From Glycomyces albidus (lineage in GTDB: Bacteria; Actinomycetota; Actinomycetes; Mycobacteriales; Micromonosporaceae), in NCBI RefSeq assembly GCF_009451885.1, contig NZ_WIAO01000026.1:1-64000 (forward strand): 64,000 nucleotides of DNA. Reading direction: 5' to 3'. The position numbers were made by a program, and so were the translations under genes. Every line of letters starts with the position of its first letter. Position 1 is the stretch's first letter. This document shows, piece after piece, positions 33,868-43,251 of the stretch. The notes under the pieces are model-generated. The model was not told where the DNA came from. It did no database searches and saw only the letters and a program-made list of their open reading frames with translations.

Positions 33868-35484
33868 TCAGCGCCGGTCGAGCAGCGTCTGGACGCGGGC
33901 GCGGATCTCGGGCGTGTCGAGGCCGCGGATCGTGAGGGTGGTGCGCCGGCGCAGGACGTCGTCGGGCGTCTCGGCCCACTCCATGTCGCGCGCGTAGACC
34001 ACCTGGGCCCAGATCTCGGGGGCGTCCGGGTGGACGCGCTCGGCGAGCTCCGGGTGCTCCCCCGCGAGGCGGGCGATGTCGAAGGCGATCGAGCCGTAGT
34101 GGGTCGCGAGGTGCTTCGCGGTGTCCTCGCCGAGGTTCGGCAGCGGCGCGCCGCCGTCGGAGAGGAGCCGGTGCTGGACGGCGTGCGGGTTCGCGATGCC
34201 CGGCAGCGGCAGGCGCCGCGGCAGGTTCCGCATGGGCTCCATCTCGGAGCCGATCGTGTACCCCGGCATCTCGGCGAGCTTCTTCATCACGGTCCGTCCG
34301 ATGTGGCGGAACGTGGTCCACTTGCCGCCCGCCACCGAGAGCATCCCGCCGCGGCCCTCGGTCACGACGGTCTCGCGCTTGGCCTTCGCGGTGCTGCCCG
34401 GCCCGCCGGGCAGGACCCGCAGGCCCGCGAACGAGTACGTGATGAGCTCGCGCCGGAGCTGCTCGGGGCGGACCGAGTGGCCGGCCTCGTCGAGGATCTG
34501 CGCGACGTCCTTCTCGGTCACCGCGACCTCGCCGGGGTCGCCCTCGTACTCCTCGTCGGTGGTGCCGAGCAGGAGCATGTCCTCCCACGGCAGCGCGAAC
34601 GTGATGCGGTACCGGTCGATCGGCGTCGCCAGCGCGGCCTTCCAGTGGGCGGTGCGCTTGAGGACCAGGTGCGCGCCCTTGGAGAGGCGGATCGACGGGT
34701 CGGCGCCGGCGTCCTCCATGCGGCGCAGGTGGTCGACCCACGGCCCGGTGGCGTTGAGGACGACGTGGGCGTCGACGCCGAACTCGGTGCCGTCGCGGCG
34801 GTCGCGGAGGTCGGCACCGCTGACGCGTCCCTTCGTGAACCGCAGGCCGGTGACCTCGGCGTGGTTGAGGACCGCGGCTCCGGCGTCGGCGGCGGCGCGC
34901 ACGGTCATGAGGGCCATGCGGGCGTCGTTCATCTGGCTGTCGCCGTAGACGGCGACGGCCTTGAGGTCGTCGATGCGCAGCTCGGGCACGGCCATGCGGG
35001 CCTTGGCCGGGTTGAGCAGGTGGCCGACGCCGTCGCCGAAGGCCGAGAGGGCGGAGTAGGCGAAGACGCCCGCGCCCATCTTGGCGGCGCTGTGCGGGCC
35101 GTGCTTGTAGATCGGCAGGTAGAAGGTGAGCGGGCGGGACAGGTGCGGCGCCACCTGGCGGGTGACGGCGCGGCGCTCGAAGTGGTTCTCCGCGACGAGT
35201 TTGACGGCGCCGGTCTGGAGGTAGCGCAGGCCGCCGTGGAGGAGCTTGGAGGAGGCCGAGGAGGTCGCCCCGGCGAAGTCGCCGGAGTCGACCAGGGCCA
35301 CCCGCAGCCCCGACTGGGCGGCGTGCCAGGCGGTGGAGATGCCCAGGATGCCGCCGCCGATGACGAGCAGGTCGAACGTCGTGTTGGACAGGTGCTCTCG
35401 CTGCTCGGCCCGGTCGGCCCGCTCGGTGTAGCGGACCGCGGTCGGGTCCTCCCGGTTGGCGGGGAGGTGCTGCAAGGTGGTCAT
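33868..35484 (-). CDS. glpD: Aerobic glycerol-3-phosphate dehydrogenase
   Basis: A 538-residue FAD enzyme that oxidises glycerol 3-phosphate to dihydroxyacetone phosphate at the membrane and feeds electrons to quinone. The FAD motif is FDLLVIGGGILGISTAWHAA (from about residue 35), followed by the family stretch SSASSKLLHGGLRYLQTG. The C-terminal GlpD domain (GSIAFDIARLAGEHPELAERV ... RRRTTLTIRGL) is complete. The ATG at 35484 has GAGGAG seven bases before; the frame is open further but without a ribosome site. It is last in the gylR-glpF-glpK-glpD series, 63 bases after glpK. Confidence 0.93.
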   Translation of the reverse strand: MTTLQHLPANREDPTAVRYTERADRAEQREHLSNTTFDLLVIGGGILGISTAWHAAQSGLRVALVDSGDFAGATSSASSKLLHGGLRYLQTGAVKLVAENHFERRAVTRQVAPHLSRPLTFYLPIYKHGPHSAAKMGAGVFAYSALSAFGDGVGHLLNPAKARMAVPELRIDDLKAVAVYGDSQMNDARMALMTVRAAADAGAAVLNHAEVTGLRFTKGRVSGADLRDRRDGTEFGVDAHVVLNATGPWVDHLRRMEDAGADPSIRLSKGAHLVLKRTAHWKAALATPIDRYRITFALPWEDMLLLGTTDEEYEGDPGEVAVTEKDVAQILDEAGHSVRPEQLRRELITYSFAGLRVLPGGPGSTAKAKRETVVTEGRGGMLSVAGGKWTTFRHIGRTVMKKLAEMPGYTIGSEMEPMRNLPRRLPLPGIANPHAVQHRLLSDGGAPLPNLGEDTAKHLATHYGSIAFDIARLAGEHPELAERVHPDAPEIWAQVVYARDMEWAETPDDVLRRRTTLTIRGLDTPEIRARVQTLLDRR

Positions 35485-35547
35485 GGCCGACTCCTCATTC
35501 CACTGTGTTCGATACCAGTGCGTCCACAGCGGGTTCATCCACTGTGT

Positions 35548-37077
35548 TTAGTCTTCCAGCCAGCCCATGGTCCGCTCGACGGCCTTGAGCCAGTTCTTGT
35601 ACTCCCGGTCCCGCAGTTCCGGGTCCATGTTCGGGGTCCATTCGGCGGCGCGGCGCCAGTTGGCGCGCAGGTCGTCGGTGGAGTTCCAGAAGCCGACGGC
35701 GAGACCGGCCGCGTACGCGGCGCCGAGGCAGGTGGTCTCGGCGACCATCGGCCGCACGACGGGCGCGTCGAGGACGTCCGCGAGGAACTGCATCAGGAGG
35801 TTGTTCGAGGTCATGCCGCCGTCGACCTTGAGCGCGACGAGGTCGTCGCCCGAGTCCTTGATCATGGCGTCGGAGATCTCGCGGGTCTGCCAGGCGGTGG
35901 CCTCCAGGACGGCGCGGGCGATGTGGGCCTTGGTGACGTACCGGGTCAGGCCCGCGATGACGCCGCGGGCGTCCGAGCGCCAGTAGGGGGCGAACAGCCC
36001 GGAGAACGCCGGCACGAAATAGGCGCCGCCGTTGTCCTCCACCGACATCGCGAGAGTCTCGATCTCGGCGGCGGTGCTGATGAGGCCCATCTGGTCGCGC
36101 ATCCACTGGACGAGCGAGCCGGTGACGGCGATGGAGCCCTCGAGCGCGTAGACCGGGTCCTGGTCGCCGATGCGGTAGCCGACGGTGGTGAGCAGGCCCG
36201 ACTCGGAGTGGATGAGCTTCTCGCCGGTGTTCATGAGCATGAACGTGCCGGTGCCGTAGGTGGACTTCGCCTCGCCCACGGAGTAGCAGGTCTGCCCGAA
36301 CAGGGCGGCCTGCTGGTCGCCGAGGGCCGAGGCGACGGGGACGCCGCCGAGGAGCTGGCCGAGCGTGCCGCCGGTGACCTCGCCGTAGATCTCGGAGGAC
36401 GAGCGGATCTCGGGCAGGACCTGGAGCGGGACGCCCATCTCGGCGGCGATCTCCTCGTTCCAGCTCAGGTCCTCGAGGTTCATCAGGAGGGTGCGCGAGG
36501 CGTTGGTGACGTCGGTGACGTGAACGCCGCCGTTCACGCCGCCGGTGAGGTTCCAGATGACCCAGGAGTCCATGGTGCCGAAGAGGATGTCGCCGGTCTC
36601 GGCCTTCTCGCGCAGCCCTTCGACGTTGTCGAGGAGCCAGGCGATCTTGGGCCCGGCGAAGTAGGCGGCCAGCGGCAGGCCGGTCTCGCGGCGCCAGCGG
36701 TCCTGGCCGACCTCGCCGCCGAGCTGCTTGCAGAGCACGTCGGTGCGGGTGTCCTGCCAGACGATGGCGTTGTGGACCGGCTGGCCGGTGCGCTTGTCCC
36801 ACAGCATGGTCGTCTCGCGCTGGTTCGTGATGCCGATCGCCAGGATGTCGTCGCGGCGGGCGCCGGCCTTGACCATGGCCCCGGCGACGACCTCCTGGAC
36901 GTTGCGCCAGATCTCGGCCGCGTCGTGCTCGACCCAGCCCGGTTTCGGGAAGATCTGGGCGTGCTCCTTCTGGTCGACGGCGACGATGCGGCCGTCGCGG
37001 TCGAAGATGATGCACCGGCTGGAGGTGGTGCCCTGGTCGATGGCCGCGATGAACGGGCCGCTGTGCGAGTCGGTCAT
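35548..37077 (-). CDS. glpK: Glycerol kinase
   Basis: A 509-residue FGGY kinase that makes glycerol 3-phosphate. The N-terminal phosphate loop is [18 protein letters not shown], and the substrate region [30 protein letters not shown] is diagnostic for glycerol kinase. The C-terminal ATPase half has [20 protein letters not shown]. All regions are full length. The ATG at 37077 is used because the extra 23 codons upstream lack conservation. It follows glpF by 55 bases and precedes glpD, so import, phosphorylation and oxidation are made from one unit. Confidence 0.95.
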   Translation of the reverse strand: MTDSHSGPFIAAIDQGTTSSRCIIFDRDGRIVAVDQKEHAQIFPKPGWVEHDAAEIWRNVQEVVAGAMVKAGARRDDILAIGITNQRETTMLWDKRTGQPVHNAIVWQDTRTDVLCKQLGGEVGQDRWRRETGLPLAAYFAGPKIAWLLDNVEGLREKAETGDILFGTMDSWVIWNLTGGVNGGVHVTDVTNASRTLLMNLEDLSWNEEIAAEMGVPLQVLPEIRSSSEIYGEVTGGTLGQLLGGVPVASALGDQQAALFGQTCYSVGEAKSTYGTGTFMLMNTGEKLIHSESGLLTTVGYRIGDQDPVYALEGSIAVTGSLVQWMRDQMGLISTAAEIETLAMSVEDNGGAYFVPAFSGLFAPYWRSDARGVIAGLTRYVTKAHIARAVLEATAWQTREISDAMIKDSGDDLVALKVDGGMTSNNLLMQFLADVLDAPVVRPMVAETTCLGAAYAAGLAVGFWNSTDDLRANWRRAAEWTPNMDPELRDREYKNWLKAVERTMGWLED

Positions 37078-37132
37078 GGTGCGCTCCAAAACATCGTTGT
37101 CGAGGCGGAATACGTCGATTGTGTCGTCATGG

Positions 37133-37906
37133 CTAGGCGAAGGCAACGTTGTAGAGCAGACCGGCGAGTGCGGCGCCGGCGAGCGGGCCGACCACCGGGA
37201 CCCAGGCGTAGCCCCAGTCCGAGCGGCCCTTGTGCTTCAGGGGCAGCAGGGCGTGAACGATGCGCGGGCCGAGGTCGCGCGCGGGGTTGATGGCGTAGCC
37301 GGTCGGGCCGCCGAGGGAGAGGCCGATGCTGACGACGACGAGTGCGGTGATGAGGACGCCGAGCGTGCCGAGGCCCTTGCCGGAGTCGTTGAGGCCCTGC
37401 GTGAGGATCGCGATGAGGAGGACGAAGGTGCCGATGACCTCGGTCGCGAGGTTCATGGCGGCGTTGCGGACCTCGGGTCCGGTGGAGAAGACGCCGAGGA
37501 CCGGGCCGGCCTTGGCGTCGTCGGGGCCTTCGACGGCGTCGGGCTGCGGGGCGAGGTCGGCCATGTGGGCCTGGAACTGGCCGTAGTAGGCGACCCAGAC
37601 GAGGAAGGCGCCGATCATCGCGCCGACCATCTGCGAGGCGATGTAGAGGGGGACCTGGTCCCAGGGGGTGCCGCCGGTGACGGCGAGGCCGATGGTGACC
37701 GCGGGGTTGAGGTGGGCGCCGGAGACGCCGGCCGAGACGTAGGCGGCGGTGAGCACGGCGAAGCCCCACCCGAAGGTGATCGCGAGCCATCCGGCGTTCT
37801 GGGCCTTGGACTTCTTGAGGGTGACCGCGGCGCACACGCCGCCGCCGAGCAGGATCAGCAGGGCCGTGCCGACGACCTCGCCGATGATGATGTCTGTGTT
37901 GGACAC
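37133..37906 (-). CDS. glpF: Glycerol uptake facilitator (aquaglyceroporin)
   Basis: A 257-residue MIP channel with six helices and both NPA boxes: HLNPAVT (Asn67-Pro68-Ala69) and [13 protein letters not shown] (Asn207-Pro208-Ala209). Asp211 after the second box is the glycerol-facilitator residue, against water-only channels. A longer than usual loop, [18 protein letters not shown], lies around residues 113-130. The start is GTG at 37906 with AAGGAG six bases before. It is the first structural gene after the GylR-type regulator. Confidence 0.92.
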   Translation of the reverse strand: MSNTDIIIGEVVGTALLILLGGGVCAAVTLKKSKAQNAGWLAITFGWGFAVLTAAYVSAGVSGAHLNPAVTIGLAVTGGTPWDQVPLYIASQMVGAMIGAFLVWVAYYGQFQAHMADLAPQPDAVEGPDDAKAGPVLGVFSTGPEVRNAAMNLATEVIGTFVLLIAILTQGLNDSGKGLGTLGVLITALVVVSIGLSLGGPTGYAINPARDLGPRIVHALLPLKHKGRSDWGYAWVPVVGPLAGAALAGLLYNVAFA

Positions 37907-38005
37907 TTGCGACTCCTTTGTCCGTGCCCGAGAGCGGTGCCGGGGGCGCCGTCCTCGTTGGAAGGGCTTTTGTTCCGGCCGGTGGGCGGAGTGAACGCTG
38001 AAGCC

Positions 38006-38024
38006 GTTTAGCGTTCGACAATGC
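38006..38024 (-). promoter_or_regulatory. GylR-type operator before glpF
   Basis: GTTTAGCGTTCGACAATGC (plus strand). The 12 bases GTTCGACAATGC recur upstream of the regulator gene at 39017-39028, and GTTTAGC recurs there in inverted form. It lies about 17 bases downstream of the glpF -10, a position where a repressor would block elongation. Confidence 0.6.
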
Positions 38025-38040
38025 CGACCGACGTACGCAA

Positions 38041-38069
38041 AGTGTTCTCCTCTGGCACCAGCTCGTCAA
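38041..38069 (-). promoter_or_regulatory. Promoter of glpFKD
   Basis: On the minus strand TTGACG (38069-38064), a 17-base spacer and AACACT (38046-38041). The start near 38034 gives a leader of about 130 bases holding the GylR-type operator. Confidence 0.55.
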
Positions 38070-38182
38070 TAGGTATGTGACGACCGCCACATTTCAAGTC
38101 GCGAACCATGTGAAACGCCTGCAAGACAGGCATAGCAGGACCACACCGGTCCCGTGGCGAAGCGGAGGAATCGGGCGTACCG

Positions 38183-38947
38183 CTAGAAGGGCTTGGCCCC
38201 GAGGTCGCGCGAGACCGACCGGGCGGTGTCGCGGACGGCCGCGACGAGCTCGGGCCGCAGCTCACCGTCCCTGCACATGCGTTCGACGGCGCCGGTAATG
38301 CCGACCGCGCCGACCGTGAGCCGGTGGCGGTCGAAGATCGGCGCGGCCACCGAGGCCACGCCTTCCCAGGTCTCGTCCATGTCGGTGGCGTAGCCCTGGG
38401 CGCGGGTCCGCTCCAGCACCCGCTCGATGTCGGGCAGCTCGGTGAGCGTGCGGGCCGTGAACGGCTCGCGCTTCGCGTCGACCAGCTCGGCGTGCGCGAC
38501 CGGGTCGAAGGCGGTGAGCACCTTGCCGAGCGCGGTCGAGTGCATCGGCTGCATGGCGCCGACCTCGAGGACCTGGCGGCTGTCGTCGGGGCGGAAGACG
38601 TGGTGGACGATGAGGACGCCCTGCTGGTGGACCACCCCGAGGTAGACCGCCTCGCCGCCCGAGCGGGCCAGGTCGTCGGTCCACACCAGCGCGCGGGCGC
38701 GCAGCTCGTGCACGTCGAGGTAGGTGGTGCCCAGGCGCAGGAGTTCGGCGCCGAGCTGGTAGCGGCCGGAGTCCGGGTCCTGCTCCACGAAGCCCTCGTG
38801 CTGGAGCGTCCGGAGTATCCCGTGCGCGGTGGCCTTGGCCAGGCCCAGCGCCGACGCGATGTCCGACAGGCCGAGGCGCCGCTCACCGCCCGCGAGCAGC
38901 CGCAGCATCGCCGCCGCGCGCTCCAGCGACTGGATGTGCTTCGCCAT
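38183..38947 (-). CDS. gylR: IclR-family regulator of the glycerol operon (GylR-like)
   Basis: A 254-residue IclR-type regulator. The N-terminal winged helix reads QSLERAAAMLRLLAGGERRLGLSDIASALGLAKATAHGILRTL. The effector domain has VLIVHHVFRPDDSRQVLEVGAMQPMHSTALGKVL. GylR of Streptomyces represses the glycerol operon and responds to glycerol 3-phosphate; here it directly precedes glpF on the same strand, and the two share operator-like sequence. The ATG at 38947 has GGAGG seven bases before; a further in-frame ATG at 39025 would run through the operator and is unlikely. The 276 bases between it and glpF hold that operon's promoter and operator. Confidence 0.88.
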   Translation of the reverse strand: MAKHIQSLERAAAMLRLLAGGERRLGLSDIASALGLAKATAHGILRTLQHEGFVEQDPDSGRYQLGAELLRLGTTYLDVHELRARALVWTDDLARSGGEAVYLGVVHQQGVLIVHHVFRPDDSRQVLEVGAMQPMHSTALGKVLTAFDPVAHAELVDAKREPFTARTLTELPDIERVLERTRAQGYATDMDETWEGVASVAAPIFDRHRLTVGAVGITGAVERMCRDGELRPELVAAVRDTARSVSRDLGAKPF

Positions 38948-39319
38948 CCGCCCGCCTCCGTTCCGGTCCGGTCCGCCCCGCGGTCCGAGAACCGACCGCG
39001 TTCGAGCATTGCCTTCGTTCGACAATGCTAAACGCTATCGGCCCTTGCCGACCAGACAGGTACCGGCACCGCCCGGCCGCTGGGAACGGCGAACGCCGGC
39101 GGACCGGACCCGCCGCCCGTCGGTTCGGGCGGTGTCGGGTCAGCCGCAGCGGCTCTTGCGGTGGCATCACCGGTCGCGCGGCATCCAGTGCTCGGGGAGC
39201 CTGCCTTCACGATGAAGCGGCACCGCCCGTTCGGCGTCCGATGTCGAGAGGGTGGGAGCCGACGGCATTCGATGCCGTAGGTTCGGCTCCGACATCACCG
39301 CAGCCCCAGGAGGTTCCCG
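38948..39319. other. 372-bp control gap between gylR and the SMP-30 gene
   Basis: No gene is supported here. The left part carries a second GylR-type site: CGTTCGACAATGC at 39016-39028 followed by TAAACGC, plus a 7-bp inverted pair AGCATTG/CAATGCT (39005-39011 and 39023-39029). The right part carries the hairpin at 39255-39290 and the AGGAGG of the SMP-30 gene. The middle (39040-39240) shows nothing I can name. Confidence 0.55.
39255..39290 (+). promoter_or_regulatory. Long imperfect hairpin before the SMP-30 gene
   Basis: An inner 7-bp stem ACGGCAT/ATGCCGT with a TCG loop is nested in an outer 8-bp pair GGAGCCGA/TCGGCTCC with a small bulge. It ends 29 bases before the TTG start. It could be an operator, an mRNA leader structure or an attenuator. 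Confidence 0.4.
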
Positions 39320-40210
39320 TTGAGCAAGACGCCCGTGCAGTTCGAGGTCCGCGACGACCGGTTCAGCGTCGGCGGCGACGACTACCTTGAGTGCCTCTTC
39401 TCCGGAGGCCGGTGGACGGAGGGGCCGGTCTACGTGCCTTCCGGGAAGTACCTGCTGTTCAGCGACATCCCGAACGACCGGATGATGCGCTGGGACGAGA
39501 CGGACGGCTCGGTCAGCGTCTTCCGCTCCCCCGCCGGCTACACGAACGGGCACGCCCTCGACCGGCAGGGCCGCCTCGTCTCGTGCGAGCAGGGCGGGCG
39601 GCGCGTCACCCGCACCGAACTGGACGGCTCGGTCACCGTGCTCGCCGACCGGTGGGAGGGCAAGCGGTTCAACAGCCCCAACGACGTCGTGGTCGACTCC
39701 CGGGGCGCGGTGTGGTTCACCGACCCGCCGTACGGGATCACCAGCGACTACGAAGGGCACCGGGCGGAGCAGGAGATCGACGGCTGCCACGTGTACCGGG
39801 TCGACCCGGACACGGGGGAGGTCGCGCGGGTCGCCGACGACTTCCAGCGCCCCAACGGGCTCGCGTTCTCCCCCGACGAGCGGACGCTCTACATCGCCGA
39901 CACCGCCGGCGGGCACATCCGGTCCTTCGCGGTCGCCGACGGCCGGCTCTCGGGCGGCGCGGTGTTCGCCGAGTCCCCCGGCGGCCGCTTCGACGGCCTG
40001 CGCGTCGACGTCGAGGGCCGCGTCTGGGCCGCCGCGGCCGGGGTGCACTGCTTCGACCCCGACGGCACGCACCTGGCCACCCTCCCGGTCCCGCAGCCGG
40101 CGGTGTCCAACCTGGTCTTCGGCGGCCCGAAGCGGAACCGGCTGTTCATGACCGCCACCGACTCGGTGTACTCGATCATGCTGAACACGAACGGCGTCTG
40201 GCGGTTGTAG
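39320..40210 (+). CDS. SMP-30/gluconolactonase-family hydrolase
   Basis: A 296-residue six-bladed beta-propeller lactonase. Metal-binding positions are recognisable: Glu in GGRWTEGPVYV, Asn in FNSPNDVVVDSRGAVWFTD, Asn in FQRPNGLAFSPDERTLYIAD, and Asp in GRFDGLRVDVEGRVWAAA. Typical substrates are sugar lactones such as glucono- or xylonolactone; the particular sugar is unknown. The start is TTG at 39320, justified by AGGAGG eight bases before. No sugar dehydrogenase gene is adjacent. It lies between the glycerol operon and the peptide-transport operon and appears to be a single-gene unit. Confidence 0.82.
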   Translation: MSKTPVQFEVRDDRFSVGGDDYLECLFSGGRWTEGPVYVPSGKYLLFSDIPNDRMMRWDETDGSVSVFRSPAGYTNGHALDRQGRLVSCEQGGRRVTRTELDGSVTVLADRWEGKRFNSPNDVVVDSRGAVWFTDPPYGITSDYEGHRAEQEIDGCHVYRVDPDTGEVARVADDFQRPNGLAFSPDERTLYIADTAGGHIRSFAVADGRLSGGAVFAESPGGRFDGLRVDVEGRVWAAAAGVHCFDPDGTHLATLPVPQPAVSNLVFGGPKRNRLFMTATDSVYSIMLNTNGVWRL

Positions 40211-40230
40211 GGCGTCACGGGCGCCGCATA

Positions 40231-40260
40231 TTGCAGCAATGAAAACTTTCTTCACATCGT
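40231..40260 (+). promoter_or_regulatory. Candidate promoter of the peptide-transport operon with spacer operator
   Basis: TTGCAG (40231-40236), 18 bases and CATCGT (40255-40260). The spacer contains TGAAAACTTTCTTCA (40240-40254), an imperfect palindrome. A related motif lies in the spacer of the nagZ promoter at 52.7 kb. A second TTGACA at 40260-40265 has no good -10. Confidence 0.4.
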
Positions 40261-40366
40261 TGACAAGATAAGAAGGGTTCCGTCATGCTGTCCGGTACAT
40301 CTGCGGTCCGCGGCCCCGCCGCGGGCCGGCAGACGCCCGGAACCGAATGCGAGGACCTTGCACCCC

Positions 40367-42181
40367 ATGAATCCCCATGCCCTGACGCGGCGGCTCCTCG
40401 CCGCCGCGGCCGCGCTCCTGACGGCGGCCGGAGCGCTGGCCGTCACCGCGCCCGGCGCCGCGGCCCAAGAGGAGGCGACCGACTCCCTGCTCATCGCCAC
40501 GAACCAGGAGGTCGACACCTTCAACCCGTTCAAGCGGCGGTTCGTCATCACCTACAACACCAGCATGATGACGTACGAGACGCTCGTGCGCATGGGCACC
40601 GACTACGAGCCGGTGCCGGGCCTGGCGACCGAGTGGGAGGAGTCCGAGGACGGTCTCACCTGGACGTTCACCATCCGCGAAGGCGTCGAGTGGTCCGACG
40701 GCGAGCCGCTGACCGCGCAGGACGTCGCCTATACCTACAACCTCCTCATCGAGAACCAGGCCATCCGCGACTGGAACATCGACTTCGCCGGGAACCTGGT
40801 GAGCGCCGAGGCCCCCGACGACACCACGTTCATCCTCACCCTCGCGCAGCCCTCCCCGTGGGACGTCCTCACCCGCGAGGTCTTCATCGTCCCCGAGCAC
40901 ATCTGGTCGGAGTTCCCCGACCCGTCGGCCGACGACGCGAACCAGCTCCCGCTGGTCGGCTCCGGCCCGTTCCAGGTCACCGAGTACCAGACCGACGAGT
41001 TCATCCGGCTCGAGGCCAACGAGAACTACTGGGACGGCGCGCCCGGATTCGACGAGATCGTCTTCGACTACTACGCCGAGACCGACGCGGCCGTGGCCGC
41101 GCTCGAAGCGGGCGAGGTCGACATCGTCAACGGCCTCAACCCCGCCCAGATGGAGGCCCTCGAAGGCCAGGACGGCATCACCGTCAACAACGCGCAGGGC
41201 CGCCGGTACGTCTCGCTCACCATCAACTACAACTCGGTGACGCAGGACGGCACCGCGTTCGGCAACGGGCACCCCGCGCTCAAGGACCCGGTCGTCCGCC
41301 AGGCCATGCACATGGCGATCGACAAGGCGGCCCTGGTCGACCGGGTCCTCGACGGCAACGGCCAGCCCGCGACCTCGATCATCCCCGAGATCTTCGAGCA
41401 GTACCACTGGGACGGCGGGGACTCCCTGCTGGAGTTCGACATCGACGCGGCGAACGCCCTCCTCGACGAGGCCGGGTACGTGCGCGGCGACGACGGGATC
41501 CGGACCATGCCGGGCACCGGCGAGCGGCTGAGCTTCCGGTTCTTCCAGCACGCCGACAACACCGACTACGCGACCGTCGTCCAGTTCGTGACCGAGTGGT
41601 GGACCGAGCTGGGCCTGGAGATCAAGCCCGAGGCCATCGAGCAGGGCACCCTGAACGACATGGCGTACCTCGGCGAGTTCGACATCGCCTTCTCCGGCTG
41701 GGGCGTCGGCCCCAACCCGACCGAGCAGCTCGGCATGCACACCTGCGCGGTCCTGCCGACCCTCACCGACGGGTCCGAGCGCTCCAGCGAGAACAACTAC
41801 TGCAACACCGAGTTCGACCGCATCCACGTGCGGCAGAAGGTCGAGTCCGACCCCGACGCCCGCGCCCTCCTCATCAAGGAGCAGCAGCGTCTGCTCTACG
41901 AGGACACGCCCGTGATCTACCTGTACTACCAGAACGTGCTCGAGGCGTACAACAGCGACAAGATCACCGGCATGGTGCTCCAGCCCAGCGAAGGCGGCAT
42001 GATCACCGGCCAGCAGGGCTACGCGTGGTCCTACGTGACGGCGCAGCCGGCCGGCGCGGCCGACGACGAGGGCACCCCGGCGTGGGTCTGGATCACCGTG
42101 GCGGCCGCAGCGGTCGTCGTGATCGCCGGCGGCGTCGTGTTCGCACTGCGCCGCAGGAAGACGGCGGACGAGCGCGAATGA
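40367..42181 (+). CDS. Peptide ABC transporter substrate-binding protein with C-terminal membrane anchor
   Basis: A 604-residue family 5 solute-binding protein. A Sec-type signal peptide ends near AAA-QE (residues 33-34) and there is no lipobox Cys. The mature part has SLLIATNQEVDTFNPF and LTWTFTIREGVEWSDGEPLTAQDV, classic for Dpp/Opp binding proteins. The C-terminus instead carries one transmembrane helix, AWVWITVAAAAVVVIAGGVV, followed by ALRRRKTADERE, so the protein is held by its tail. The ATG at 40367 fits the signal peptide; TTG 40358 is too close to GAGGA. It overlaps the first permease (ATGA) and begins an operon ending in DppA. A peptide or muropeptide ligand is likely. Confidence 0.87.
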   Translation: MNPHALTRRLLAAAAALLTAAGALAVTAPGAAAQEEATDSLLIATNQEVDTFNPFKRRFVITYNTSMMTYETLVRMGTDYEPVPGLATEWEESEDGLTWTFTIREGVEWSDGEPLTAQDVAYTYNLLIENQAIRDWNIDFAGNLVSAEAPDDTTFILTLAQPSPWDVLTREVFIVPEHIWSEFPDPSADDANQLPLVGSGPFQVTEYQTDEFIRLEANENYWDGAPGFDEIVFDYYAETDAAVAALEAGEVDIVNGLNPAQMEALEGQDGITVNNAQGRRYVSLTINYNSVTQDGTAFGNGHPALKDPVVRQAMHMAIDKAALVDRVLDGNGQPATSIIPEIFEQYHWDGGDSLLEFDIDAANALLDEAGYVRGDDGIRTMPGTGERLSFRFFQHADNTDYATVVQFVTEWWTELGLEIKPEAIEQGTLNDMAYLGEFDIAFSGWGVGPNPTEQLGMHTCAVLPTLTDGSERSSENNYCNTEFDRIHVRQKVESDPDARALLIKEQQRLLYEDTPVIYLYYQNVLEAYNSDKITGMVLQPSEGGMITGQQGYAWSYVTAQPAGAADDEGTPAWVWITVAAAAVVVIAGGVVFALRRRKTADERE

Positions 42182-43251
42182 CCGACAGTCCGACACCCGA
42201 GGGCGGGGCCGCCCCGTTGCACGACCCGGCCCCGCCCTCGGGGCGCCGCCCGGGCCGGCCCGTCTCCAAGCGGAGCACGAGCGGGTTCGGGCGGTACCTC
42301 TGCAAGCACATCGGCGGCGCCGCGGTGTCGCTCCTGCTGGTGCTGTTCTCGTCGTTCTTCATCTTCCGGCTCATCGCCGGCGACCCGATCGACCAGCTCA
42401 CCAAGGAGCGGCCCGTCTCGCCCGAGGAGCGCGCCGCGCTCCGGGCCGAGCTCGGCCTCGACCGGCCCATGTGGCAGCAGTTCTGGGACTACATCACCGG
42501 GACGCTCACCATGGACCTCGGCGACTCGTTCCAGTACCGCCGGCCCATCTTCGACCTCATCGTCGAGCGGCTCCCGGCCACGATCCTGCTCTCGGGCACC
42601 GGGATGGTCCTCGCGGTCCTGCTCGGGTTCTGGATCGGGACCCGCTCGGGCTGGCGGCAGGGCTCGCGCTTCGACCGCGCCCACGTCGGCACCGGCCTGC
42701 TCCTGTACTCGGCGCCGACGTTCTGGCTCGGCATGATCGTCATCCTCGTCTTCGCCCGGTACCTCGGGATCTTCCCCGTCAACGGGATGCGCTCCCCGAA
42801 CACCCCGCCCGATCTCTGGTCGCAGGCGGTCGACATCGGGCACCACCTGGTGCTGCCGGTGCTCACCTACACGGCGGTCGTCTACGCCGGGTACCTCATG
42901 ATCATGCGCTCGTCCATCCTGGACGAGATCGGCAACGACTACCTGACCACCGCCCGCGCGAAGGGCCTGCGCGACGACGAGGTGCGCGACCGGCACGCGG
43001 TGCCGAACGCCCTGCTGCCCACCGTCACCCTGGTGTTCCTCGCGATCGGCGGCGTCGTCAACGGCTCCATCGTGACCGAGACCGTCTTCAGCTGGCCCGG
43101 GCTCGGAAGCCTGTTCGTGCAGGCGATCTTCTACCCCGACCGGCCGGTCCTCCAGGCGCTGTTCGTGCTGTTCTCCGCCTCGACCATCATCGCGGTGCTC
43201 GCCGCCGAGATCCTCTACTGGTTCATCGATCCACGGATTCGGAAGTCATGA
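42178..43251 (+). CDS. Peptide ABC transporter permease (DppB type)
   Basis: A 357-residue permease. After a 38-residue Pro/Gly-rich cytoplasmic head, six helices follow. The periplasmic segment IDQLTKERPVSPEERAALRAELGLDRPM after helix 1 is characteristic of DppB/OppB. The EAA loop is YLTTARAKGLRDDEVRDRHAVPNALLP. It pairs with the next gene; four-base overlaps on both sides couple translation. Confidence 0.9.
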   Translation: MTDSPTPEGGAAPLHDPAPPSGRRPGRPVSKRSTSGFGRYLCKHIGGAAVSLLLVLFSSFFIFRLIAGDPIDQLTKERPVSPEERAALRAELGLDRPMWQQFWDYITGTLTMDLGDSFQYRRPIFDLIVERLPATILLSGTGMVLAVLLGFWIGTRSGWRQGSRFDRAHVGTGLLLYSAPTFWLGMIVILVFARYLGIFPVNGMRSPNTPPDLWSQAVDIGHHLVLPVLTYTAVVYAGYLMIMRSSILDEIGNDYLTTARAKGLRDDEVRDRHAVPNALLPTVTLVFLAIGGVVNGSIVTETVFSWPGLGSLFVQAIFYPDRPVLQALFVLFSASTIIAVLAAEILYWFIDPRIRKS

